A stretch of 32,035 nt of DNA from Dehalococcoidia bacterium (lineage in GTDB: Bacteria > Chloroflexota > Dehalococcoidia > Dehalococcoidales > W498), in NCBI GenBank assembly GCA_011191875.1, contig DUFC01000011.1:1-32035 (forward strand). The letters are read 5' to 3'. Shown one piece after another: positions 6,717 through 14,268 of this stretch. How positions within the stretch are numbered: position 1 is the stretch's first letter; each line of letters begins with the position of its first letter. The position numbers and the translations under genes are program-made. Below the pieces are notes generated by a model. The model did no database searches and had not been told where the DNA came from. It saw nothing but the letters and a program-made list of their open reading frames with translations.

Positions 6717-8612
6717 TTATCCAAAGAAATATACACAGAGAATAATAGCTAAAATACCTATGCCTATGAACAGACCGTAGAACTGTAGCTGACCGGTTTG
6801 TGCTCGCCGGATAGCCCTACCTCCTGCTATTGCTCCATTAGCCACTCCATTGACTGCTCCATCTACACCGTAAGTATCAACTTGCTGTAAGCCAGCAAAA
6901 AATCCACCGATTAAAGCATTTTTCACAAGGACACCCTCATAGAGTTCGTCCATCCAGTACTTCCTGATAAACAGGGTGTACAGTGGTTTGAACATGCTAC
7001 CAATTCGTTCGGCCGATAGCCACTTCTTACTATATATAGCGTAGGCTAATAAAATGCCCAAACCAGCCAGTATAAGTGATATCCAGGGTAATGTTTGTGT
7101 AAAGGGATGGAAAAGGCCATGAACAAAACTATGTGTCTCACCATGACCCATGAAGGCACCAAACTGCCCGGTAACATTCCAGAAACCGGAAACCACGGCC
7201 AGGACAGCCAGAACCACCATCGGTGTAACCATTACCGAAGACGATTCATGAGGATGACCGTGAGCCCCCGAACCACCCCCTCGGTACTCACCACCAAAGG
7301 TCATAAATATCACCCGGAACATATAAAAGGCAGTCATAAATACGGTTATCATTGCCAGATAGAACAGTATGGATGGGCCTCCAGTTTGAGAGTGGAGAAG
7401 AATCTCATCCTTACTCCAGAAGCCGGAGAGAGGCCAGATGCCAGCAATACTTAGCGCACCAATGAGGAAAGTAGCATATGTCCACGGCATAAATTTACGC
7501 AGTCCACCCATCTCTCGCATATCAAATGTCCCGGTGGCGTGATTGACACTACCTGCCCCAAGAAACAGTAGTGCCTTGAAGAAGGCATGGTTAAACAGGT
7601 GGAAAATACCAATGGCTACCCCACCAACTCCCAAGCCCAGCATCATATAGCCAAGCTGGCTGATAGTAGAATAAGCCAGAACTCGCTTAATATCGGTCAT
7701 CACTAAGCCCATAGAAGCCGCAAAAATAGCGGTAACCCCACCGATAATAGCCACTGTAGTTAATGCTTCAACCGAGTGGGCAAAGAGAGGGAAAGTGCGA
7801 GCTACCAGAAAGACACCAGCGGCTACCATAGTGGCGGCATGGATTAAGGCACTAACCGGTGTCGGGCCCTCCATAGCATCAGGCAGCCATACATGGAGAG
7901 GGAATTGGGCTGACTTGCCCACCGCACCAGAAAAGATGCCGATAGCTGCCCAGGTAAGGGTTGTCCCAGCTAGAGCCCCGGCTATAGCTAAACCATGCAG
8001 TTCAGCAATATCAAAGGTCCTGGTGTGAGCAAATAAAAGCAGGATGGCGGCTAAGAAACCAAAGTCACCAAACCGGGTAACGATAAAAGCTTTTTTAGCC
8101 GCATTAGCTGCCGACGGCTTATGAAACCAGAAGCCGATAAGCAGGTAGGAGCATAAACCAACTCCCTCCCAGAATACGAATACTAAGAGCAGACTGTCTG
8201 CCATAACCACACCTAGCATTGAAGCGGTAAATAGCGACATCCAAGCATAGTAGCGGTGGTAACCAGGGTCTCCGTGCATGTAGCCCTGTGAATAAATCTG
8301 TACCATCAGGCTGACTATGGTAACGACGACAAGCATTACTGCCGTTAGTGAATCCATTATCAGTCCCAGATGGATGGTAACATCCCCAACAACTAACCAG
8401 CTAATATCAGGCACTACTATCTGGTGATGGGGTGCTGCCATCACTGCCGCTAGTGCCCAGAGAGACAGGGCTAATGAACCACTAATGGCGGTAATGGTGA
8501 TATAACCAGCAACCCTTGACTCCGGCTTAACGAAGGGTCTGATAAAAAACGAGACTATTACAAATGAGCTAACTGGCAGTAAAAATATGAGCCAGATTAG
8601 TTGACTTGGCAT
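6717..8612 (-). CDS. nuoL: NADH-quinone oxidoreductase subunit L
   Basis: A 631-residue distal antiporter-like subunit of complex I. Conserved Glu149 lies in VFVFWEGVGLCSYLLIGFW and Lys233 in GKSAQFPLHVWLPDAM; the C-terminal 120 residues would form the long lateral helix and its anchor helix. Two starts compete: GTG at 8615 and ATG at 8612. The ATG is preferred because AGGA is 7 bases upstream. Either start overlaps the stop of the preceding 64-residue gene, so translation is coupled. Confidence 0.97.
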   Translation of the reverse strand: MPSQLIWLIFLLPVSSFVIVSFFIRPFVKPESRVAGYITITAISGSLALSLWALAAVMAAPHHQIVVPDISWLVVGDVTIHLGLIMDSLTAVMLVVVTIVSLMVQIYSQGYMHGDPGYHRYYAWMSLFTASMLGVVMADSLLLVFVFWEGVGLCSYLLIGFWFHKPSAANAAKKAFIVTRFGDFGFLAAILLLFAHTRTFDIAELHGLAIAGALAGTTLTWAAIGIFSGAVGKSAQFPLHVWLPDAMEGPTPVSALIHAATMVAAGVFLVARTFPLFAHSVEALTTVAIIGGVTAIFAASMGLVMTDIKRVLAYSTISQLGYMMLGLGVGGVAIGIFHLFNHAFFKALLFLGAGSVNHATGTFDMREMGGLRKFMPWTYATFLIGALSIAGIWPLSGFWSKDEILLHSQTGGPSILFYLAMITVFMTAFYMFRVIFMTFGGEYRGGGSGAHGHPHESSSVMVTPMVVLAVLAVVSGFWNVTGQFGAFMGHGETHSFVHGLFHPFTQTLPWISLILAGLGILLAYAIYSKKWLSAERIGSMFKPLYTLFIRKYWMDELYEGVLVKNALIGGFFAGLQQVDTYGVDGAVNGVANGAIAGGRAIRRAQTGQLQFYGLFIGIGILAIILCVYFFG

Positions 8613-8806
8613 CACAGTTTCCTTAACGCCTCTTCGGCAACATGTTCTTTATCTTCAGGCACAAGAATACGATAGGCAGCTAATTCCCTATCTCTAGGTT
8701 CGTCAGAGGCTGGCGTAATATGAGTAGGAATCCCTTCGCCCTCAAAGAACTCCTTCCACATCTCAGCCAGCATTAAGCTTTGTGCCTGTTTAACTTCTAC
8801 CCACAT
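8612..8806 (-). CDS. DUF2007-like small protein inside the nuo operon
   Basis: A 64-residue soluble protein that resembles the DUF2007 'putative signal transducing protein' family. The N-terminal pattern MWVEVKQAQSLMLAEMWKEF and the EGEGIPTHI segment fit, as do an exposed loop and the C-terminal YRILVPEDKEHVAEEALRKL, giving a ferredoxin-like alpha-beta fold. It is inserted between nuoK and nuoL: 6 bases after the nuoK stop and overlapping nuoL. It is not a known complex I subunit. An assembly or regulatory role is inference from position only. Confidence 0.75.
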   Translation of the reverse strand: MWVEVKQAQSLMLAEMWKEFFEGEGIPTHITPASDEPRDRELAAYRILVPEDKEHVAEEALRKL

Positions 8807-8812
8807 ATTAAA

Positions 8813-9124
8813 CTACCATTTCATTAAATCTATTTTGGTGGTATCTATAGTCTCACGACTCCGGTAGATGGCTATTATGATAGCTAAGCCAACGGCTGCC
8901 TCAGCTGCTGCCACCACCATAATGAAAATAGCAAAGACCTGTCCCGTTAGCATCAATGGCACAATATATCGTGAGAAGGCAACCATTGCAATATTCACCG
9001 CATTAAGCATAATTTCAATAGACATTAGAATAACTATGGCATTGCGTTTAGCCAGAGCCCCATATAGCCCGATAGAGAATAGAATGGCTGACAATATAAG
9101 ATAATGTTCTAAACCTATAGACAC
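8813..9124 (-). CDS. nuoK: NADH-quinone oxidoreductase subunit K
   Basis: A 103-residue, three-helix membrane subunit. It carries the two conserved intramembrane glutamates, Glu37 in SIEIMLNAVNIAMVAFS and Glu75 in VVAAAEAAVGLAIIIAIYR, that form part of the central proton path. GTG start, 4 bases after the nuoJ stop. Confidence 0.97.
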   Translation of the reverse strand: MSIGLEHYLILSAILFSIGLYGALAKRNAIVILMSIEIMLNAVNIAMVAFSRYIVPLMLTGQVFAIFIMVVAAAEAAVGLAIIIAIYRSRETIDTTKIDLMKW

Positions 9125-9128
9125 CTTT

Positions 9129-9629
9129 CTACTTCTCCCTAACCAAAACGATAGCCCCTAGGATGGCAGCCAATAACAGAATAGCGGCAATTTCTACGGG
9201 TAAAATAAAGCCCCCTTCACCAAAAAGCTTACCAGCCAGGGCTGGGGTGGTAGGCTCCAACGGAGCTACGCCAGCTAACCGCCATTGGTCTTTAACCATA
9301 GCGAAGCCCACCGTCCCTACCACCGTCCCTAAGAATAATATAGCCACAAAAAAGGCCGGAATCCGGAGTTTATTGGCAGGACTGCCTCGCTGAACCTCCC
9401 TGGTTAACATGATAGCCAGAATAATCAATACCGCAATAGCACCAACATAAATTAGAATCTGAACCACTGCCAGAAAGTCAGCGCTGAGGGTAACATAGAT
9501 TCCTGCTACCGTCAGGAAACATAGAACCAAGCAAAGAGCTGCCCGGAAAACATTGCTCAGTAAAACTACTGCTAAGGCAGCCCCGATACCTATCACAGCT
9601 AATATCCAGAAGGCAATCTCAAGTCCCAT
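9129..9629 (-). CDS. nuoJ: NADH-quinone oxidoreductase subunit J
   Basis: A 166-residue, five-helix membrane subunit. The helix-3 motif VQILIYVGAIAVLIILAIML, with the conserved Tyr and Gly of the pi-bulge region, identifies NuoJ. The start overlaps the nuoI stop by one base (TAATG). Confidence 0.96.
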   Translation of the reverse strand: MGLEIAFWILAVIGIGAALAVVLLSNVFRAALCLVLCFLTVAGIYVTLSADFLAVVQILIYVGAIAVLIILAIMLTREVQRGSPANKLRIPAFFVAILFLGTVVGTVGFAMVKDQWRLAGVAPLEPTTPALAGKLFGEGGFILPVEIAAILLLAAILGAIVLVREK

Positions 9630-10126
9630 TACTTCTCCTCTGTAATCCTCTCCACAAGCAGAGTCTGCCTCGGTAATTCTGATGCAATCTCGGGGTGCAT
9701 GTAGCCACTGGGTCGCCTCTTCGCCGATGCTAGTAGCATTTCATCAGCCTGCACCAGTTCACCACGCTGATATTTTGCCCGCTCAAAAGCATAACCCATA
9801 AATAATGCCTCATAGGGGCAAGCCTCGACACACAAGCCACAAGAGATACAGTAGCCGGTATCCATCTCAAATTTCTCAACCACATATTTATTCTCCTCGG
9901 CACTAACCGAGGTTATAATATGGATAACACCCTGAGGGCAAGTCTTAGCACAAGTAGCACAGCCGGTACATTTTTCCTTATCCCAGATTAGTTCGTTGCC
10001 CCGAGTCCGGCGCGAGACATTAAGTCTCTGCTCAGGATATTGTGCCGTGACCGGGTGACGTAACAGGTGTCTTATGGTTACCGTCAACCCTTTAGCAATA
10101 CCTTTTCCATACCGTTCAAACTTCAA
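9629..10126 (-). CDS. nuoI: NADH-quinone oxidoreductase subunit I (2x[4Fe-4S])
   Basis: A 165-residue ferredoxin-like subunit that passes electrons through clusters N6a and N6b toward N2. Two complete ligand sets are present: Cys53, 56, 59, 63 (CTGCATCAKTCP) and Cys93, 96, 99, 103 (CISCGLCVEACP). TTG start overlapping the end of nuoH by 11 bases, with GGATGGGG upstream. Because nuoE, nuoF and nuoG are absent, NuoI is a likely entry point for a soluble donor such as ferredoxin; the donor is inference. Confidence 0.96.
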   Translation of the reverse strand: MKFERYGKGIAKGLTVTIRHLLRHPVTAQYPEQRLNVSRRTRGNELIWDKEKCTGCATCAKTCPQGVIHIITSVSAEENKYVVEKFEMDTGYCISCGLCVEACPYEALFMGYAFERAKYQRGELVQADEMLLASAKRRPSGYMHPEIASELPRQTLLVERITEEK

Positions 10127-11237
10127 CTCTACCCCATCCTAACTTAAAGAACTTAGACCACAGCAGCACCAGTACTGCCGTTATAGCAATATTGACCAGT
10201 ATCATAACCCATGGTAAAGCCTCTGGCCAGGTTAACAATTCAATGCCGGTGATAAACAGATTAATCAAAGCTAAGGGGAAGAGGAACTTCCAGGCCAGCG
10301 CCATTAGCTGGTCTATTCTAACTCTAGGCAGTGTTGTCCGTGTCCAGACCATGACAAAGAACACAATAAAGACTTTAACTATGAACCATAGCCATGGTGG
10401 CAGTACTGGTCCTCTCCAGCCACCGAGAAAGAGAGTAGTGATAATAGCCGAAATAATCACGGCTTCAGAGTATTCTGCCAGATAGAACATGGCAAATCTC
10501 ATTCCTGAGTATTCAATATGGAAGCCAGCGACAAGCTCGGAATCAGCCTCCATGAGGTCGAAGGGACTACGATTAATCTCGGCACAGCCGCTGATGAAGA
10601 ATATAAGAAAGCCTAGAGGCTGTAGCAGAATGAAGGGGATATGCTGAGCCAGTACAATATCGTTCATGGATAGTGAGCCAGTGAGCAGTACCACACTGGC
10701 GATAGCTACTACCAGTGGAATCTCGTAGCTCACCACGGCTGCTATATTACGCATAGCACCGACCAGAGAATATTTGTTGCTGGAGGCCCACCCGGCCATA
10801 AATACGCCGAGTGCTGATATCGAGCTAATGGCTACTACATAAAGAATGCCAACGTTCAGATCAGCCAGTAATGCCCCGTCTGAAAACGGCACTACCGCAA
10901 AAATCATTAATGTTGGAGCAAAGACAACAACTGGTGCCAGCCAGTGGACTATCTTATCCCCCTGGGCTGGAGTAATGTTCTCTTTAAGCAATACCTTAAT
11001 CGCGTCAGCCACCGGTTGAAGCAGCCCAAAGGGGCCAGCCCGGTTGGGACCAAGCCGCGCCTGCATACGTCCCATACCTCTTCGCTCAAGCCAGATAAAT
11101 CCCATTACCATAAGTAAGACAAAGGCGATTATTACCACAGTAAATACCCCCCAGTGAGACCAGAACCCTACTGGCCAGTCAGAGGGCAGGGTTTCTAAGC
11201 GACCTAGTGCAGTAGGTGCAGAATCAACTATAGCCAC
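10116..11237 (-). CDS. nuoH: NADH-quinone oxidoreductase subunit H
   Basis: A 373-residue, eight- to nine-helix subunit that forms the quinone chamber entrance. Diagnostic motifs are ERRGMGRMQARLGPNRAGP near residues 51-69 and the acidic loop EINRSPFDLMEADSELVAGF with IEYSGMRFAMFYLAEY. A slightly extended N-terminus (about 30 residues) precedes helix 1. GTG start overlapping the nuoD stop by one base (TAGTG). Confidence 0.97.
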   Translation of the reverse strand: MAIVDSAPTALGRLETLPSDWPVGFWSHWGVFTVVIIAFVLLMVMGFIWLERRGMGRMQARLGPNRAGPFGLLQPVADAIKVLLKENITPAQGDKIVHWLAPVVVFAPTLMIFAVVPFSDGALLADLNVGILYVVAISSISALGVFMAGWASSNKYSLVGAMRNIAAVVSYEIPLVVAIASVVLLTGSLSMNDIVLAQHIPFILLQPLGFLIFFISGCAEINRSPFDLMEADSELVAGFHIEYSGMRFAMFYLAEYSEAVIISAIITTLFLGGWRGPVLPPWLWFIVKVFIVFFVMVWTRTTLPRVRIDQLMALAWKFLFPLALINLFITGIELLTWPEALPWVMILVNIAITAVLVLLWSKFFKLGWGRVEV

Positions 11238-12343
11238 TATCTATCTACCTCACCCATAGTAATATCAATACTGCCAAAGATAATTATGGCATCCTGTATC
11301 TTCCAGCCGATCATCATATCGCGGAGGGCTGTTAAATTAAGCAAACTTGGTGCCCGAATATGGCAGCGATATGGAGCAATTGAATTATCAGATACCAAAT
11401 AAAAGCCAAGCTCACCCTTAGGGGCTTCAATATGACCATAGGCTTCTCCCGCTGGTGGGCGAACCAAGTGTGGTACCTCACTTCTTATTGGTCCTGCTGG
11501 TAGTTGCTCCATAGCCTGCCTGATGATACGCAAGCTCTGCCGCATCTCTTCAACCCTTACCCGGTAGCGGTCGTAGCAGTCACCAGCAGTACCGGTGGGG
11601 ATATCAAACTCAAAGCGGTCATAAATGGAGTATGGGTCTACCTTACGAATGTCCCACTTAACTCCACTAGCCCGCAGCACTGGACCGCTGGCTGAGATAT
11701 TAATAGCTAGTTCCTTGGGTAAAATGCCTACACCCTTGGCACGAGCCAGCAGTATTTCGTTCTCCTTTAGCAGATAGTCATATTCATCAATAAAACTAGG
11801 CATTTGCTTAACGAATTTATCTAAAGCTGGTAAGAATTCATCAGGAATATCCTGGGTAAAGCCACCAATCCGCATGTAGTTATAGAGCAACCGCTGACCA
11901 CTGAGCATCTCAAAGAGGTCTACAATCTTTTCTCTTTCCCGGAACATATACAGGAAAGGCGTAAAAAAGGCACCACAGTCATTTAAAAAAGCACCAACGG
12001 CTATTAAGTGGCTGGCGATGCGTTGTAACTCAGCAATAATAACCCGCAGGTATTCGGCTCGTTCGGGGATAGAGATTCCGGCCAACTTTTCCACAGCTAG
12101 AACATAAGCCAAGTTATTGCTCATTGAAGCTAAATAGTCCAGTCGGTCGGTTAGTGGAATGATCCCGGTATAGGTTCGCTCCTCAGCCAGCTTCTCAATC
12201 CCGCGGTGTAGGTAGCCAAAAACCGGCTCTAAATTGACGATAACCTCCCCATCAAGGGTCGCCCTCATGCGAAACACCCCGTGGGTACTCGGATGTACTG
12301 GACCTATATTGAGAACAAAGGGTTCGGTTTTAATTGCCATCAT
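11237..12343 (-). CDS. nuoD: NADH-quinone oxidoreductase subunit D
   Basis: A 368-residue 49-kDa-type subunit, related to the large subunit of NiFe hydrogenases, that lines the quinone headgroup pocket. The GPVHPSTHGVFR motif (residues 14-25) carries the conserved His, and the C-terminal FGSIDITMGEVDR is intact. It is not fused to nuoC. The ATG overlaps the nuoC stop (ATGA). The second ATG one codon on is an alternative. Confidence 0.97.
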   Translation of the reverse strand: MMAIKTEPFVLNIGPVHPSTHGVFRMRATLDGEVIVNLEPVFGYLHRGIEKLAEERTYTGIIPLTDRLDYLASMSNNLAYVLAVEKLAGISIPERAEYLRVIIAELQRIASHLIAVGAFLNDCGAFFTPFLYMFREREKIVDLFEMLSGQRLLYNYMRIGGFTQDIPDEFLPALDKFVKQMPSFIDEYDYLLKENEILLARAKGVGILPKELAINISASGPVLRASGVKWDIRKVDPYSIYDRFEFDIPTGTAGDCYDRYRVRVEEMRQSLRIIRQAMEQLPAGPIRSEVPHLVRPPAGEAYGHIEAPKGELGFYLVSDNSIAPYRCHIRAPSLLNLTALRDMMIGWKIQDAIIIFGSIDITMGEVDR

Positions 12344-12780
12344 AGATAATCCTTACGCAACGGATGTCCCTGAAATCCATCCCAGAGGACAATACGCTTC
12401 AAATTCGGATGTCCCTTAAAAGTTATTCCAATAAGGTCATAAATTTCTCGCTCCTGAAAATCAGCTCCTCGCCACAAGCTAACCAGTGAAGGAAGTGTGG
12501 GGTTATCCCGACCATAACATCGCGTCTTCAATATCAGGCTATGGTTATGATTGATTGAGATTAGCTGATAGACCAACTCAAAATAGTCAAAATAGTCAAC
12601 AGCACTAATATAATTAAGGTAATCAAAGTTAAGTTCTGGCCTGTTCTTCAAATACTGAGCCACTTCAAAAAGGGATTCACTTCTGACCAATATAGCCTGG
12701 TCATTTATTTCAGAAACGGCGTCAGGAAATTGCTCTTTTATCTGATTAGCGACATCCCAAGCTGATAGAGAAACAGTCAT
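12340..12780 (-). CDS. nuoC: NADH-quinone oxidoreductase subunit C
   Basis: A 146-residue 30-kDa-type subunit of the peripheral arm. The signature is seen in WRGADFQEREIYDLIGITF and the C-terminal HPNLKRIVLWDGFQGHPLRKDY. Separate from nuoD, unlike the fused enterobacterial form. GGAAG lies upstream of the ATG; 51 bases separate it from nuoB. Confidence 0.96.
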   Translation of the reverse strand: MTVSLSAWDVANQIKEQFPDAVSEINDQAILVRSESLFEVAQYLKNRPELNFDYLNYISAVDYFDYFELVYQLISINHNHSLILKTRCYGRDNPTLPSLVSLWRGADFQEREIYDLIGITFKGHPNLKRIVLWDGFQGHPLRKDYL

Positions 12781-12831
12781 TACTCTTCCTTATAAGTTAT
12801 AGAAAATTACTCCCGACTCTGTTTTCTTAAT

Positions 12832-13434
12832 TCATAGGGGAGACAATTTAATATTAGTGTGCTCCTTGGCTATTTTATTCTGCAACATCCTTATCCCGTG
12901 AATTAACGCTTCGGGACGAGGCGGACAACCGGGCACATAAACATCGACCGGAACTATACGATTATATCCCGGGACTACATTATAAGATGAGCGGAAAATG
13001 CCGCCACTGATTCCACAGGCGCCCATGGCAATCACCCATTTCGGCTCAGCCATCTGGTCATAGATTCGCTTGACCTGGGGTGCCATTTTCCAAGTCAGTG
13101 TCCCGGCGGTAATCATTAGGTCGGCTTGGCGTGGTGAGGCACGTAAAATTTCCATACCAAAGCGGGAAAGATCAAATCGAGAAGCGTTGGCGGCAATAAG
13201 CTCAAAGGCACAGCAGGCGGGAAAGCAAATTGCAGGCCATAACGAAGAGCGCCGCGCCCAGTCAAGTATAGTATCTAGCGAAGTCAACAGGATATTGCGT
13301 TCTAGTTCTTCATCCAACCACCTATCAGGATCAGGGATGGGCTGCTGGCTATTCTCCTTCAGCGCCTCGATAGCCTCGCTTTCTGTCCTATCTAACTCAG
13401 TATCAGAATAGATATATCTTTGAACTACTTCCAT
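12832..13434 (-). CDS. nuoB: NADH-quinone oxidoreductase subunit B (cluster N2)
   Basis: A 200-residue subunit that binds the terminal [4Fe-4S] cluster N2. The four ligands are present: adjacent Cys74 and Cys75 in PACCAFEL, Cys140 in MGACGISGG and Cys170 in VPGCPPRPEA. The first 60 residues are an acidic extension compared with compact family members. An ATG at 13455 would add seven residues, but GGAGGAAGAAGG lies between the two starts and serves the ATG at 13434, which overlaps nuoA by 10 bases. Confidence 0.96.
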   Translation of the reverse strand: MEVVQRYIYSDTELDRTESEAIEALKENSQQPIPDPDRWLDEELERNILLTSLDTILDWARRSSLWPAICFPACCAFELIAANASRFDLSRFGMEILRASPRQADLMITAGTLTWKMAPQVKRIYDQMAEPKWVIAMGACGISGGIFRSSYNVVPGYNRIVPVDVYVPGCPPRPEALIHGIRMLQNKIAKEHTNIKLSPL

Positions 13435-13796
13435 TCCAAAACCTTCTTCCTCCATGCATAGATATAGCCGATAACAATGATGAAAATAAAAATAAACATC
13501 CCGATAAAACCGAAACGTCCTAGTTGCTTAAGGTCAACTGCCCAAGGATATAGAAAAACAACCATGACATCAATAACTAAAAACATGAGGGCATAAAAAT
13601 AATAGCGGAAATTGAATTGAACCCACGTCTTACCAATGGTCTCCATACCGCATTCAAAAGTGGAACTCTTGATAGGGCTAGGCTTGTGGGGAATAATCTT
13701 AAGAAATCTGAGAGTAACAGGGAGTAGAAGAGTACTAACAGTAAAAACAATGGCAACTACCAGAAATAACCCAATATAACCGTAGTTTGTGAGCAA
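13425..13796 (-). CDS. nuoA: NADH-quinone oxidoreductase subunit A
   Basis: A 123-residue, three-helix subunit and first gene of the operon. The helix 1-2 loop has FECGMETIG with the conserved Cys49. The helix-2 acidic motif normally reads D-V-E (Asp79 and Glu81 in E. coli); here it reads IDVMVVFLYPW, keeping Asp76 but having Met where Glu is usual. TTG start with a purine-rich AAAAAGGGGG upstream. A promoter lies about 30 bases upstream. Confidence 0.95.
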   Translation of the reverse strand: MLTNYGYIGLFLVVAIVFTVSTLLLPVTLRFLKIIPHKPSPIKSSTFECGMETIGKTWVQFNFRYYFYALMFLVIDVMVVFLYPWAVDLKQLGRFGFIGMFIFIFIIVIGYIYAWRKKVLEWK

Positions 13797-13827
13797 TTAT
13801 TGCCCCCTTTTTACAATAGCGGTGGTT

Positions 13828-13857
13828 AGTATATCATACCAAACCCCCATAAGGCAA
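13828..13857 (-). promoter_or_regulatory. Putative nuo operon promoter with overlapping inverted repeat
   Basis: On the minus strand TTGCCT (13852-13857) is followed after 18 bases by TATACT (13828-13833), giving a leader of about 25 bases to nuoA. An inverted repeat, CAAACCC (13840-13846) with GGGTTTG (13860-13866), overlaps the -35 and spacer, and could be a repressor or activator site. No sequence comparison supports a specific regulator. Confidence 0.45.
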
Positions 13858-13938
13858 GAGGGTTTGTAAAGTTATTTAAGTAGGTAACCTAACACCTTCC
13901 TTCCATGGGTCCAGCTCTTCGGCTCGATATAGGCATTA

Positions 13939-14100
13939 TCATTCTGCTAATGCTTGGACGCCCTCCCTTCTGTACGCTGCTAAAAATCTCCTCACATGGC
14001 GCAGGGAGAGGCCTAATACCTCAGTTGCTTCCCTGCCAACTATCTTACCCATCCCTACATAATTTAATACCATCAACCTCTTTTGCTCTTTCTTGTTCAA
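13939..14100 (-). pseudogene. Truncated transposase N-terminus (helix-turn-helix)
   Basis: A 53-residue frame from TTG at 14100 to TGA at 13941-13939. REATEVLGLSLRHVRRFLAA followed by YRREGVQALA is the winged helix-turn-helix N-terminus typical of ISNCY-type transposases, which normally run on for several hundred residues into a DDE catalytic domain. Here two stops close the frame and no DDE region follows. It cannot be an active transposase. Confidence 0.75.
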
Positions 14101-14174
14101 TATAAACCAACTCTTTCATATAGTGACGTTTTCTCAGAACACTTAGATGGTGACAAAATTGTAGAACATTAACA
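13939..14174 (-). mobile_element. Right insertion-sequence scar, inverted relative to the left one
   Basis: Bases 14120-14174 are the inverted match of 119-173 (52 of 55). The homology resumes at 14074-14100 with the transposase start, and on this side continues to 13939 as a helix-turn-helix transposase fragment. The element end nearest nadK is at about 14174. No matching far end of the element is visible toward nuoA, so most of the element is gone. Confidence 0.65.
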
Positions 14175-14187
14175 ACCGCACAATATA

Positions 14188-14205
14188 ACCTTGACACCTC
14201 AAGGT
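14188..14205 (+). promoter_or_regulatory. Operator-like palindrome over the nadK -35 box
   Basis: ACCTTGA and TCAAGGT form 7-bp arms around a 4-base centre and contain the whole TTGACA -35 element. A protein bound here would block polymerase. The regulator is unknown. Confidence 0.4.
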
Positions 14206-14219
14206 GCCAATGTTACACT
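14191..14219 (+). promoter_or_regulatory. Strong sigma-70-type promoter for nadK
   Basis: A consensus TTGACA (14191-14196), a 17-base spacer and TACACT (14214-14219). The expected transcript start is near 14226, giving a leader of about 43 bases before the GTG of nadK. Confidence 0.65.
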
Positions 14220-14268
14220 TCCTTTACCTCATATATGTAGTCTTCTGATTAGAAAGCGGCTTATCGCT

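Noticed and set aside
7095-7454. 119-residue plus-strand frame
   Set aside because: Antisense to nuoL; His/Thr-rich composition is a shadow of the membrane protein's codons.
13425-13455. nuoB start at ATG 13455
   Set aside because: The ribosome-binding site GGAGGAAGAAGG lies inside that extension and fits the ATG at 13434.
13905-14105. 66-residue plus-strand frame
   Set aside because: It is the antisense of the transposase fragment, whose helix-turn-helix motif is on the minus strand.
14191-14268. Extended N-terminus of NAD kinase from TTG at 14191
   Set aside because: The TTG is the -35 box of the nadK promoter and the extra 26 residues do not fit the family; GTG at 14269 does.
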